Below are positions 22,147 to 34,526 of a DNA stretch of 64,000 bases, one piece after another. This DNA comes from Toxorhynchites rutilus septentrionalis. Its lineage: Eukaryota > Arthropoda > Insecta > Diptera > Culicidae. The first letter of the stretch is position 1; the number at the start of each line of letters is the position of its first letter. The DNA lies in NCBI RefSeq assembly GCF_029784135.1, contig NC_073746.1:71962042-72026041 (forward strand). Direction: 5' to 3'. The notes below the pieces were generated by a model. That model was not told the origin of the DNA, did not search any database, and saw only the letters and a program-made list of their open reading frames with translations. The position numbers and the translations under genes are program-made.

Positions 22147-22560
22147 ATGCCTCGTGTTTATGTTTGGAATACAAAACGGCAGGGCTGAACTGAAAACAGC
22201 CAGAACCAACGTTGAACAGGTGTCAACAAAAAAATACTTGCTCATGGTATCCATCATCAACGGGAACACTCATCGGTCACATCTTCGGAGAATGCCTACA
22301 GAAGCTGGAATCGAAACTCCTGTGTTCACTCCAGACCAGGAGCAGAAGTTTATCCATCATATGCTCGATTACGAGAACCGTTTTTATTAGATCCTTATTA
22401 CCGATATCCGTCGTTTGCATTTTACATTGTCAAAAAAACAACGTCCTTTCAATAAGAAAAAGATAATTGTTGGCTGAGATTCCTAGACCGGAATCCGAAC
22501 AACTCGTTCCGCAAACCTGAGGCTGCATCAGCGAGGAAAGCTATGGGGTTTTGATACGGA
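22147..22560 (+). pseudogene. pogo/Tigger-like transposase N-terminal relic
   Basis: It starts MPRVYVWNTKRQG, the usual opening of pogo-type transposases before the Psq-type helix-turn-helix. In other frames it continues with VFTPDQEQKFIHHMLDYENRFY, then a LTDIRRLHFTLSKK-like segment and RPFNKKK, the CENP-B-type second DNA-binding region. Several frameshifts and stops, no catalytic domain and no ends visible. Confidence 0.72.
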
Positions 22561-22972
22561 AAATTTAATTTTCATTCGCAATTTGTATTTGTTGAGATGC
22601 GAATTTTATGGGTACATGCCAAAAATGAGTTTGGGTATATTAAATAAAAAAAGGCGTAGACAAGTGATTAGGCCACAAAAGTTGCAATAAAGGAAAAAAA
22701 AACACATTAAAGGTAAAACACAGTTAAAAATCCATAAAATGTCTTAAATCCATCGAAAAACAAATGAGTAATAATCGATAGAATCTCGTTTTTTTTTCAA
22801 ATTGTACCCCCAATGTGTTCCCGAAAACCTTCGTTAAAAATTATCAAGTTAAAAATGATAAAATACAACAAGAAGAATGCTATCGCGCTCCTAGCAATCT
22901 CACGGTTAAAAGTGTGTTCATTTCACCCGAAACCACATCTCATCATCCACACTATCCAACCAAAACCACATA

Positions 22973-23518
22973 CAGGCAAACCTTTTTTTTGTGCGGGGAA
23001 TAGGGACCGCACAAAAAAGTCGCATTAAAAAAAAGTGCTAAACTTCACCAGTAGCTTTAAACAATCGTGTTCGGTACACATTTTGAAAAAACCTTTTTTT
23101 GTGCGGTAGATAGGGACCTCATAAAAAAAGTTTTCCCCAAGAAAATAACTCAAATCCACGCCATTCACCGTTCAATTCCCTTTTGTTTCCCTACTTTGCG
23201 ATGGGATACTTTGCCTTTTCAGTTGCACGTGCTGTTTTGTGCTTTTAGTTGCATGTCGAAACGTGTTGCTGTTAGAAATCATGTCATGCAAAAACTTAGA
23301 AAAACTTAGAGCATTTGATGAGAGGAGGGGAATGATTTCAGAAGTGGATAATTGAGACGCAAATATGCTTTTTCGCACTGAAATGCATATAAACCATCGA
23401 AAAAAAAAACTAAATGGACGATAACTTCGTCGCACGTCTTCGTTCATATACCGCACAAAAAAAATCGCGCCAAAAAACCGCACAAGAACAGAAAACCTCA
23501 CAAAAACAGGCTTTACTG
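22973..23518. mobile_element. 546-bp MITE with CAG ends and TA duplication
   Basis: Left end TA|CAGGCAAACCTTTTTTTGTG, right end (reverse complement) TA|CAGTAAAGCCTGTTTTTGTG, with further TTTGTGCGG copies just inside each end (23096, 23450). CAG termini and a TA target suit pogo-type elements. No coding sequence of its own is evident. Confidence 0.75.
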
Positions 23519-26500
23519 TAATTGTCATTGTCGCTCCCCATGTTCGGAAAAAGAAGCTCAATGCGAATAGTCATTGATTATATGCAACATAACGATGTCA
23601 ATTGGTAGTCGCGTGGCTTACATGAAACAAAAATACCTTCATTTTCTCTTCTCCTTTGTTTGTCGAGAATGGCTGTTCTCAGCTATGGTGAGAAATAGAC
23701 GCTAATCGCGGCCGCACGACTGTAGTACTCATTTGTGTGCAACACGAAAATGAATATTACTTGTTGCTTCGCTTGAGGGGTGACGACGATTTTTATTTGT
23801 TCTCCTCCTTCGTGTTCCGGGAATGACTATTGTCACCTCTGCACGTAGTGTGGTATGTTGCACCGTCTTGTTGAAACTTCGGCCAAGCCCATTAAGAGCA
23901 CTTATTTGTGGTACGGAAAAGTCGTCGAGTACCCTGCGGCATCATTAACTGCCGAAAATGAGATCCATCACTGAACAAAATTTTCTCGTGAAAATCTCCA
24001 TGATTTTCTAAAACTCAACCAAAATCTGTTATTCAGGTGTCAGTCATAAAAAAATCGTATCAAGAAGTGAGGTCAACTTAATGTTTCTTCTATATGAATA
24101 AAAATTAATCGTCTAATGCTGAACTCAAAACTCGAGAACGAATTGTCCGATTTGAACTCGCTCGCTCTGGGTCAGCGAATAATTTTCATCGAAACAAAAT
24201 GAATTGCATTGGGAAGTGAGAAGTGGTAAGAGATGGGCGAAATGTGTAAAATCCAAAGGGAATCACTTCGAATAAAAATAGTTTGAGATTCTTCTGAAAA
24301 TTATGTTTTTTCTTCATCGAAAAACCGGATAATTTCAACTTGCACACCAGATACAATCGGGTTCGTCCTGTACTCGTTTTAGTCTTTTACCTCAAAACAT
24401 AACAAGCATCCCTCGCATTTGTTTACTCAGATAAAATATTGATGGAAAAATAATGGTGCTATTAACCTACCCATAACTGTGTCTCAAGTGTAACAAAATT
24501 GAATCAAAACAGATCGCTTTTGCAAATTGACTGCACAGCATGTTTGCAGCTAAACTCAATTACTTTAATAGTCCAATAGTATAAATTGCGACAGAACACA
24601 TTGAAAAATGATCTCTAGTCGCGACTAAACAATAAAAAGTCGCTCATAAAGTACACAACCTCTCCCGCTCATAAGTCTTTCATCTTCAGACCCCAAACCC
24701 CTGGGACCCTGAGATCGCAGTACAACATGCTTTCTTTCGGTGTCTATTTCCCGCTCTCTGTAGCTGCCGCATGCCGCGACATTCGATATTTATATTTAGA
24801 TTAATGGGCTAACATCTCTTCTAACAATTACGGTGTGACAAATCGAGTAAAATAAATACATAATTTCTGTTGGTGCATGTTCCTGGCGTTCTGTCGATCC
24901 GAGCGATTGTATGCGTGCTTTATTGAACCATGACCGCCGCCGTCACGCCGTTGGGATGACTCGCTAGGTTCGTTGCCGCTGCCGCTGCCGGAAGGTTCGA
25001 TCAAGGACAAACACCAAAGGAAGACAATAAAGCGTATCGTATGTCCTCTGCAGCGTGTTGTATTCGGATAACCATCGATGTCGGCATTGTGTCGGAACAT
25101 CCACAAAGCGGTAGGCAACGTCATTTAACCTTGTTCGTGACTGGTTATAATTAGCTGAGAAAATGATATAATGTATCAAAACATTTATTCCCGAGCTTGA
25201 TTTCACAAACTATTCGTAAACTTTTCGTCTTCAACTTCAAGGAAAAATTGTGATGAGCAAACGTTGTCATACTATTCTCCACAATATTAATGACCCCCGG
25301 GGAGTGACTCGAACTCGTACAGACAAAATTGACATTGATGACAGTCGTTATCGGAAATTTTCCTTATCATTGTATAGATGAAAAAGTCGAACTCCTCGAG
25401 GAAAACATAATCATCCCTTTCATGGACCAGCAGCAGCAGTATGTCTTCAAACTCGCTTTTCCCTTCATTCAGCATGAAAAAAAAGTTTCGAGTGATCGGA
25501 AAAGTTTGTTTTGATTTTTCCTTTATTCCCTGTTTTTCCCATTCCCGGTCGATGGCAAACTGTGATGACAGTGCATGACATCCGACGTATAGCTGTAGCA
25601 CTCTGGAAGAAATCCCGCCCGTATGACCTGTGGCGGTCACACAGCACAACGGGATAGTCGAGAACGGATGCACTTTCTTCCGCTTTTCTCCGACTGTTAT
25701 CCAGTCACGTACTTTCATCGAATCGAGATAGACTCTGCTATCTTCAGTATCCTTCAAAGCCAGTGACCGACCAATGCACGCTTCGGACGTGATTATAATC
25801 GTTTCCGTTGTTTGTACGACTCAACACAAATTGAACGTTATTCGAGACGAAAGGAGAACAAAACACTATTATAGCCGGGCTGTAACAACAGCTAAATATA
25901 TACCAAAAAATCAATCTGCTCCCAACAGGCGTGAAGAGGAAACATTCCAAGGCCACCAGCCGGAATAAAAACAGCTCGCAGCAATCAGGAAAAAGCAACT
26001 GTTCCCATCTGGTGACATGTTGATTGCGCATGGAGATGAAGAAATTTGTCGTGTGCTCAAGTATATGATAGCGTCAGAAGCATGATGAAAATGAGCTGCT
26101 CTTGACATACTCCCTGTAGCCGACATCTACATCATGTACACATGTGTGCAGCGGAATCTTCCGCCTTCTTCCACCGAGACCGAGACCACCCACCCATCGA
26201 CGGTTCGAGAAAAAAAAACAGGATACGATGAGCTCGTTTTTGTCCTTTCTCGCACGCGGTGCGCTTCCATATTTGTCAGGGATTTTATTCGCCTTGGCGG
26301 GCTGCGGATGAGGACGGATTATTAGTTTACTTCAATCGTTTAATCACATTATTAAGCCTTTAATCAGTTGTAATGCGTAATGCGAGTGCAGCAGCTGAAG
26401 CGTTGCCGGAGTACGGTGGAATCGCTTTGGAACCGTTTAACATTTCATATTATGTGGCTCTAATCGTACAACGAAATCTTTTGTCGGATTTATGTTAGTC

Positions 26501-26760
26501 AAGACGGGTTCAGAATGATCTATGTGCTCTTGAATGCATTGAGTACAACTAGAATGAGTTCTTTTTTCAATGAAAATCCATTTCAAAAGTAAGAATATCC
26601 AAGACCGCAACTGTAATTCGATTGCGACACATTTTCCTGTCATATCTGACCCAGATCTTTATTGAATGATTCAAAAATAAAATTATAAAATGATTTTCAA
26701 ATTAATTTTACAATTATTACAATAGCACTTTAACCTGAAAGTAATTCAGCTTAGTTCAAA
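23519..26760. other. Mixed host DNA, no gene recognised
   Basis: 23.6-24.0 and 24.7-26.5 kb are GC-richer and lack transposon motifs; 24.0-24.7 kb is AT-rich. The frame 25287-25757 (minus, 156 codons) is the longest but matches nothing and has no codon-level signs of selection that I can see. Near 26330-26380 are AATCGTTTAATCACATTATT and CTTTAATCAG, possible transcription-factor sites. Confidence 0.4.
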
Positions 26761-26929
26761 TTTGTGAACTTAATGAGATTGAAGCTTTAGGAACCGGAAT
26801 ATGTCAACGAATGGCTCAAATGGCATTGTAATGCTTTTTTGGTGTTTTGACGTCTAGCAAAGGTTTTCAACCAAGTTTCACTTTGTGTTCATGTGTTTGA
26901 AGAGCTTTGAAGATGTCAACCTATGTGCC

Positions 26930-27660
26930 TGGAAAGTACAATTTGTGGTCAACATTGATTTTCTGCTACAATGTGAAGAAAAATATTGCAAAATCGCATC
27001 GAATGTCTGTCGAAGCATACGATGAACATACATTTGGAGAATCGCCATGCTTTGAGTGATTCAAAAACATGGAAAACTGTGATTGTGACGAGAGAAACAA
27101 AAGCTTTCAAAAACTCCGGAAAAGTTCGTCAATGTGCACTTTTTCACGAAGATGATACTTAAACACAACAACAACTCGCAGACCAATTGAATATCGACTC
27201 AAGGAGCCATCTCCATAAGTGTTAAGGCCATAGGAAAGAGCCAGAAGATCGGAAAATGGGTTCCACACGAGCTAAACAAAAGACAGCAAGAAGCCTGAAA
27301 TGCTGCTCGCCACGTACAAAAGGAATCCATTCCTCCATCGGACTGTGACTGGCGGTGAAAAGTGGATTTATATCAATAATCCTAAGCCTCAATGATCTTG
27401 GATAAGTTCAGGGACAAGTTCCCTTCGTTTGGTGGTATCAAAACGGTTTGATCTATTATGAGCTACTCAATCCTGGCGGATTAACTACTGAACGCAACCG
27501 ACAGTGATTGAATTGCATAATAATGCTCCATCATATACTACAAAATCGGTCGAGGAAATGATGGGGACCGGTTACCACCTCTTAGCATCGATGGGATAAG
27601 CATTTTCCGAGCAGCGCTTAGGTTCCTCTCAAAATGAGGAAAAATGGCTTGATTCATTCT
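26930..27660 (+). pseudogene. Heavily decayed mariner transposase
   Basis: Fragments in shifting frames match a mariner transposase: FCYNVKKNIAKSH, EAYDEHTFGESPCFEWF, then TVTGGEKWIYINNPK (first catalytic block; D replaced by G in the usual TGDEKW), and LIYYELL further on. There is no clear C-terminal catalytic block; sequence near 27510-27600 is too decayed. It ends where the DD37E element begins at 27662. Confidence 0.65.
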
Positions 27661-27661
27661 A

Positions 27662-28959
27662 AAGGGTGTGTCACATCAAATTGCATCACGGAAAAAACGC
27701 TGTAGAAATTCGCCCAGTAGACCGATCCTTTTGAAAATTTTAGACAGTAAAATAAAAACTATTGAACAACTTTTGGCATTTTCTTTTTATTCATACTTCG
27801 AGCCCAAGCCCGTATGCTCGCACCTTCCTCTTTACCCCGTCCATAAGGTTCTGTACAACATCAGGTTGTAGTTTTTTTTTAACAGAAATCCATTTTCTCT
27901 TGAAGTCCGCCTCCGATTTGACAACTTTTGGGTTCTGCCGGAGGGCCTGCTTCATAATCGCTCAATATTTCTCTATTGGGCGAAGCTCCGGCGCGTTGGG
28001 CGGGTTCATTTCCTTTGACACGAAGGTGACCCCGTTGGCTTCGTACCACTCCAACACGTCCTTTGAATAGTGGCACGAAGCGAGATCCGGCCAGAAGATG
28101 GTCGGGCCCTCATGCTGCTTCAATAGTGGTAGTAAGCGCTTCTGTAGGCACTCCTTAAGGTAAACCTGCCCGTTTACCGTGCCGGTCATCACGAAGGGGG
28201 CGCTCCGCTTTCCGCAAGAGCAGATCGCTTGCCACACCATGTACTTTTTGGCAAACTTGGATAGTTTCTGCTTGCGAATCTCCTCCGGAACGCTGAATTT
28301 GTCCTCTGCGGAGAAGAACAACAGGCCCGGCAGCTGACGAAAGTCCGCTTTGACGTAGGTTTCGTCATCCATTACCAGGCAATGTGGCTTCGTCAGCATT
28401 TCGGTGTACAGCTTCCGGGCTCGCGTCTTCTCCACCATGTTTTGCCTTTCGTCGCGGTTAGGAGCCTTCTGAACCTTGTATGTACGCAGGCCCTCCCGCT
28501 GCTTGGTCCGCTGGACGAATGAACTTGACAAATTCAGCTTATTGGCGACATCCCGGACCGAACTTCTCGGATCACGTCTAAACTGCTTAACTACGCGCTT
28601 GTGATCTTTTTCACTGACGGAGCATCCATTTTTGCCGTTCTTCACCTTCCGGTCGATGGTAAGGTTCTCGAAGTATCGTTTTAGTACTCTGCTGACCGTG
28701 GATTGGACGATTCCCAGCATCTTACCGATGTCCCGATGTGACAACTCCGGATTCTCGAAATGAGTGCGCAGGATTAATTCACGACGCTCTTTTTCGTTCG
28801 ACGACATTTTTCCAAATTTACGAAAAATTGACAGTGAAGCATGGCCAACGTGATCTATACACTCTTATCTGATTATAAGCGAAAGCTGAAGATATAATTC
28901 CTAAAAATTACATTTCTACAGCGTTTTTTCCGTGATGCAATTTGATGTGACACACCCTT
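27662..28959 (-). mobile_element. Mosquito DD37E mariner-type transposon, complete
   Basis: Nearly perfect inverted repeats of almost 50 bp (AAGGGTGTGTCACATC...ACGCTGTAGAAAT) end the element, flanked by TA at 27660-27661 and 28960-28961. It holds one transposase gene on minus. The long conserved ends and the nearly open gene point to a comparatively young insertion. Confidence 0.93.
27787..28807 (-). pseudogene. DD37E transposase with a single visible nonsense codon
   Basis: A cut-and-paste transposase of about 340 codons. ATG at 28807, then MSSNEKERRELILRTHFENP, a helix-turn-helix (IGKMLGIVQSTVSRVLKRY), a second HTH (RDVANKLNLSSSFVQR), and catalytic residues in VMDDETYVK, FWPDLASCHYS and RPIEKY. 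Counting gives 37 residues between the second D and E, the spacing of the ITmD37E family described in mosquitoes. Right after EKY the frame hits TGA, where the family usually has tryptophan (EKYW); the same frame then continues (AIMKQALRQNPKVV...GSKYE) to TAA at 27789-27787. The stop would remove about the last 58 residues. Confidence 0.9.
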
Positions 28960-28961
28960 TA

Positions 28962-30238
28962 TTCAACGTCATCGAATATAGTATATACAGCAAGTACGTT
29001 CGGTTGAATTTCATTTTTTATTATCATTGGCAACACTGTACAATTGTCTGGAAAATTATTTTTATAAGTTTCTAATCAGCAGTCGGTTGATTCAACAGAA
29101 ACGTAGTCCAGAATCGAACACGAAACAATTATTATCGTAGCCTTCTTATTTCTCTAGCGCACCAACAGTTGAATTTGGGCCCCGCATGAAACTCGACTGA
29201 ATCGCTCTGGGCGACGAAAGTGTTAAACTTGAAGCCTCTATACTAAAAACAAGAAAAAAAGGGGAAGAGAAACATGTGCATCTTAAATTTCGCCCTCATA
29301 CTAATTACACGTACAAATAGGGTAACTTCTCTCCCCTATCTTTGATGATGCTGATTAATAAGCTAATAAACGAATTAGTTCATTTTTGCGATGTTTCATC
29401 TTATTTTAACTTCAAGCCAACAGAAACAGTACATAAATTAATCCCATTTAGCATGATATGTCCATTTTACCCACACCAGGTTACCACTCTAACCCCACAC
29501 TAACAAAAATGTTCGACTTTTTTTCACATAATGAAAAATGTTACGTTTTCAATTTTTATAGTATAACCGTTCGCTAGCTTCAGCAACCATAAGTTGAGTT
29601 TAAGTTACGTTACTTCGAAAAACGGCATAAGGACGCAGAAAACGGGCATATTCCTTAGGATGACAACTTTACCCCCGCTTCCCATATATGACTTTTCGCT
29701 AATAATTGTTTTCAATATTTCGATACAAATATAGTTGATATAAAGTTGATATAAACACACTTTGATTTGTAAGTGAAAAACTTGTAATTTATCAATACCG
29801 AAGATTCGGTGTCCTTCGAAACGCGGATGCACATAAATTTGTGTGATTGAAATCGTCGATGCTCTAGTGATTTGGAATGAATTGATCAATAAGAAAGCAA
29901 TAATTACATATCTTTTATAGTTATATGATATTGAATTTGAGATAGATGTGTTTTGCGAACGTTGGGTAATCTAAAATCCTTGGATAATTCCCAGAAATTG
30001 AACCACCCAATGTGAATTCTATTTAAGGTTATCGATATCCCACGTATTATTCAAATGCGTCTAGAAATATAGTAATTTGACACGCTATCTATACCTTCCA
30101 ATCAATCGACTATGTTCCCAAGAGTTTTCAGCTAATTTCTTAATTTTCTTTCCCCACAACTCTGAACAAACTGTTTGAACAGGAAGTAACTCCCCTATTA
30201 GTCGATGAATATTCATAACGTGTGAACAAACATATAAT
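28962..30238. other. AT-rich non-coding stretch, no gene recognised
   Basis: No family match, no splice-bounded frame and no clear repeat. The open frame 29605-29889 (minus) looks random. Confidence 0.45.
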
Positions 30239-30599
30239 TAGGGGAAAAGGGGGGAATTTGGACCACCTAAGCAAATCACCTAATATTTCCAAACCAATAC
30301 GGTCTAAATAAAAAATGTCACATTGTATACTGAGCTACACTTGTTTTCTCTCAATAAATAATTTTTAATCATTATATAAAGCTTCAATCTACCAAATATA
30401 TCATAAAATAAAAGAGATGATTTTTGGACATTAAAATTTGATGCGGGGTGATTTGGACCATCTGTGGGGTGATTTGGTCCAGTGTGTGTTTCATCGAAAA
30501 ACACATACTTATGTTTATGTAAAGTATTTTGGCATAATGTTACAATCAGTAACAGTGTTTTGGGATCGATACCAGGTGTCTCGGCCAGATTCCAGACCA

Positions 30600-30790
30600 G
30601 AAAAATTGGATTCACACCATCTCGAATTCTGCATGAATCTTTTCACTGTTGGTCGAGCATTTTCAAACACTTTTGATGCTTGGTCAAAGAAAATCTGTTC
30701 TCGATAGCCTGCGTTGCTCTTTCAAGCAACGCAGGTTTCCTCCTTCTTCCAACGTTGTCTGTCCATCATCTTCTTGTAATTCAGCGGCAT
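30600..30790 (-). pseudogene. pogo-like transposase N-terminal remnant
   Basis: It opens MPLNYKKMMDRQRWKKEE at 30790, like the MPRNYKRKTDRQ starts of pogo transposases, then after a small inverted duplication reads ASKVFENARPTVKRF where the Psq helix-turn-helix is expected (FNVPRTTLLRR-type). Only about 60 codons survive. Confidence 0.5.
30708..30735. repeat. Perfect 11-bp inverted repeat with 6-nt spacer
   Basis: CCTGCGTTGCT (30708-30718), spacer CTTTCA, then AGCAACGCAGG (30725-30735), within the pogo-like coding remnant. Confidence 0.97.
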
Positions 30791-31248
30791 CTGGAATCAA
30801 TTAGACCAAAGAAAAGTCTCAAACCTGTAGGACCAATTCACCCCACAGAAACGTGTCCATGTCACCCCACACAACACGCAAAAATTAAAATGCAATTAAT
30901 TTCATTTAATGTTATCAAACTTACAGTTTCGCTACATCAAATTGTTCCTCTTCTGTAGGCGAACGAAACTTTACTGCACAATACACGAAAAGTTTGTTTA
31001 ATCAGCGGGAAAAACCTTAAAACCACGATCGGAAAACTCACATTTTTTGACGCTCAAAGTACTTGATGTATTCATGCTACCGTTTCCCTCTACTTGTGAA
31101 GTTTTACCAAAGTTTTTTTACTTTAGATACATACGGTTCAACAATAGAAGGAAATGACATTATAGAAAATCCAAGTTGAGCCGTAATTTTTGAGATAAAG
31201 GGGTGGTCCAAATCACCCCATATGACCAAATCACCCCGTGTTACCCTA

Positions 31249-33365
31249 CATCAAATTTTGATCGGCTCCGGAGTCCGCGACTCATCCGACCAGCGCAGCG
31301 CAGGCCCACAAACATAACTTTGCTGTTGCTAAAAGCGTCGAAAAGGCACTTTCGTCCAGAGCATTAATCGTGGCTTCATTTTGTTGCATGTTCCTTATAA
31401 ATCTGATCGGCGGCGGCATCTCCCGAAACGGTACGACTGAGAGCAAAAAAAAATGAATGCAGCCCGATTGCAGAGCGCAGTTAACGACCAACTAATAATC
31501 GAAAATGTCCCAAGGGCCTTTTTTCCGGGATCCACAGAATGGATGCAAATAAACATTATAATAATAAGGTGCAGTTTTGTTTTAGCTTTCTTCGCGCAGT
31601 TTTTTTTACTTTGCGGCGGGATGCGCTCGGCATTTTATTTTCGATCTCGGTTTCGGGTTTTACCATCACTTATTATCACCGATTTGTTTACTCTCCCGCC
31701 TCTCTTTCTTTTCTTTACTTTTCGGTGCAGAGATTTGAATCTTCTCTACATAAAAAGGATTCGTGCATTCATTATTTTCGGTAAGTTGTTGAAAAAAAAT
31801 CAGAGCGATATTCGCAAAAGAGTCGAAAAAACGAAATCGCCTCGGTGTATGTTGCATTTAATAATGGTTATTATTTGCTATAAATTTACGAACATGCTGC
31901 AGCCGGTTTTGCGCGTGTGTAAATCAACTCGCCTGACGAGTCGTTAGGCCCCTGGCCTGAATTGTGTTGGAAACAGATTCATTTATCTGATTATAAGAAA
32001 GAAAAAGAAGTAATACCCATATATTTTTGCGCAATCGGTGGCAGGATTTAATTTAACAAATGACACCTTTCAAATATTTCTGCCATCGAATTGTACCAGA
32101 GCCCTGCTTCATAACAATCCCATCAGTTTGGATTAAAATGCTGCCTAAGGAGTCAACAAATGACATCTCATCATCTTATCGTCATCACCATCATCTTCAT
32201 CTGATGAAAGTTGTTGAAATACGAACGAAGTGTGCAATCAAGCCAGAGCAGTGGTGCAGCTGCAGCACAAAACATAACGATGACAGAATGCTATCCTAGC
32301 GAAAAATTAATCGTAGTCATTTGAAAAAAGTTTCCCACCGTTCATCATTTCTCAAGTCTTTACGGTGGCACAGAATCATTTCTCTTCCTCCATCGCTTGG
32401 AATTTGTTGTTTTGAGATTATTATTTTTTTCTTCTTCGCCTGCGTTTCAATTGAAGGCTTTCAATTGTTTTACCCTGACGAAGCGGTGGTAATCACTGCT
32501 TTGGCCGCACATTGATGAAGGCGCAGAAGCTATGAGTTGAGTGGTGTTTCGAGATTGAAAATGATAACCGCCCTCCTCAACGGACAGCCTTCAGCTTATT
32601 TTACACAGAGACAAGAGTGAGATTTCCAAACGTTGATAAATTTGAGTCGTTCTCACTTTCGTTTACTCGCCGCGTTCTTCCGCAGTGGATGCGGGTTGTC
32701 CTTGGGGTTCTGATAAAAGGGAACCATAACTAGCAATTAACGGGCTCTCAGAATAGAAAGTTAACGATGTTTTAGGGTTCGCAAAGCTCGAGTGCACATA
32801 GAACCCTGTTCATTACCTTGCATGAGGGTATAATTATCGAGAGAAAAGAAAAGCTATTTAGTGGATTGTGTATCCCTTCACCTCATTAAGCGCAACATCA
32901 TGTACAGTAGCTCGTGACTTGTCTACAAGTCGCCAATCTTACACGATCTGAAGAAAAGCCCTGTTAAGGTGGAGTAATTGTCACGTTTCCAGCTAACATG
33001 TGAGATTCTTTATTTTTGTGGAGAGATAAGTTTGTGATTGAAATGATCCCATGTTCTCCATTTTGATATACGCATTATGTAAGTTACGATCTCAAGCTTC
33101 GTGATATGCAATGAAAAGATGCGAGTACTTTGAGCTCTACACCCAAAGTTAATTTTCAGCACCATAACTTGTGCATCCCGATTTGTTACATTAAATGAGC
33201 TGAAAAATAACAGAAAATGTTCTACTCCCCAATACATGTAAATGATTTGTATAATATATATGCTAGAGCCAATATAAGCGAGCGAAACAGGAGACACATT
33301 AAATGAAAGCATATGAAAGCTTTTCGTACAGTTTGCCAAAGACACGGCCCAGACAGAGGAAGACA
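31249..33365. other. GC-richer host-like DNA, no gene recognised
   Basis: 31.26-32.8 kb is GC-richer and single-copy in appearance, with short frames (31453-31947, 32060-32299) that match nothing. ATCATCTTATCGTCATCACC repeats near 32165 are simple sequence. From 32.9 kb it becomes AT-rich up to the mariner target site. Confidence 0.4.
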
Positions 33366-33367
33366 TA

Positions 33368-34432
33368 TTAGGCTGTCAAAAAAGTCCTGCGGTATTTCCG
33401 CGAGGTGTCGTTGTAAGCGCGTAGTTCTAGTTGTATTCATTGTATCGAGTCATACTATAGCTTGTTGGAAAGGTATTTTTGCGCGCTATAATATAGTCCT
33501 TGACAGTGTTTTGTTTGGTTAAGTCGTTCGTTGAAACCATCGTTGTGCGGCGACAAAATCGCTGAATTAGCCGAGAAAGACCGTCATAGTAGCAGCCGTA
33601 GCATCGGCCAAGAGCTGGGGATAAGTCATCAAACCGTTATTAACCATTTGAAGAAGCTTGGATTCACAAAGAAGCTCGATGTATGGGTGCCACACACGTT
33701 AACGCAAAAAAATATCTTTGACCGTATCGACGCATGTGAATCGCTGCTGAATCGCAACAAAATCGACCGTTTCTGAAGCGGATGGTGACTGGCGATGAAA
33801 AGTGGGTCACTTACGACAACGTGAAGCGCAAACGGTCGTGGTCGAAGCCCGCTGAAGCGGCTCAGACGGTGGTTAAGCCCTCATTAACGGCCAGGAAGGT
33901 TCTGCTGTGTGTTTGATGGGATTGTCAAGGAATAATCTATTATGAGCTGCTTCCCTATGGCCAAACGCTCAATTCGGACCTGTACTGCCAACAACTGGAC
34001 CGCTTGAAGGTAGCACTCATGAAGCCATCTTTGATAAACAGAGGCCGCATTGTCTTCCATCAGGACAATGCCAGGCCACACACTTCTTTGGTGACGCGCC
34101 AGAAGCTCCGGGAGCTCGGATGGGAGGTTCTTTTGCATCCGCCGTATAATCCGGACCTTGCACCAAGTGACTACCACCTGTTTTTGTCCATGGCGAACGA
34201 GCTAGGTAGTCAGAAATTAGCCACAAAAGAGGCCTGTGAAAATTGGCTATCCGAGTTTTTTGCCAATAAGGAAGCGAGCTTCTATAACAGGGGTATTATG
34301 AAGTTGTCATCTCATTGGGAACAAGTCATCGAACAAAACGGCGCATATTTGACTTAAAACAGATGATTGTAACTAATTTTATGAACAAATGAAAATTCAA
34401 AAAAATACCGCAGGACTTTTTTGACAGCCTAA
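33368..34432 (+). mobile_element. Mariner (DD34D) element, internally deleted
   Basis: Inverted ends TTAGGCTGTCAAAAAAGTCC and an identical sequence at the far end (reverse complement, to 34432) extend through TGCGGTATTT, about 30 bp, flanked by TA at 33366-33367 and 34433-34434. The full length of 1065 bp is shorter than typical mariners (about 1.3 kb) because the N-terminal coding part is missing. Confidence 0.93.
33531..34357 (+). pseudogene. Mariner DD34D transposase, N-terminally deleted
   Basis: The frame begins without ATG at GDKIAELAEKDRH, inside the second helix-turn-helix (RSIGQELGISHQTVINHLKK), so roughly the first 60-70 residues of a normal 345-residue protein are gone. WVPHTLTQKN (linker) follows. 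A frameshift near 33770 precedes FLKRMVTGDEKWVTYDN (first D); a stop lies before WDCQGIIYYELL. Then come HQDNARPHTS (second D) and LHPPYNPDLAPSDYHLF (third D, DD34D signature), to the stop at 34355-34357. Confidence 0.9.
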
Positions 34433-34526
34433 TATTTTCGTTCATGTTCTTCTTTATCCTCTTATAAAACACTTTCCAACTCCATTTTATGATGAGGTGT
34501 AATATTATCACGCTTCTATAAAACAT

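Larger units (their letters stand above)
30241..31246. mobile_element. MITE of about 1 kb with GGGGTGATTTGG repeats, pogo-derived
   Basis: The left end TA|GGGGAAAAGGGGGGAATTTGG and the right end (reverse complement) TA|GGGTAACACGGGGTGATTTGG are flanked by TA (30239-30240, 31247-31248). The motif GGGGTGATTTGGNCC recurs near both ends (about 30444, 30467, 31205, 31224) and related CACCCCAC motifs occur at 30840-30870. A pogo-like coding remnant on minus (30790-30600) shows its origin. Confidence 0.75.

Noticed and set aside
25287..25757. 156-codon open frame on minus
   Set aside because: No recognisable domain, no splice or start context, and frames are open on other strands here too; it is probably chance in GC-richer DNA.
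30304..30707. Overlapping 103- and 89-codon frames in the MITE
   Set aside because: They run through terminal-repeat sequence on both strands; only the pogo-like start at 30790 has family support.
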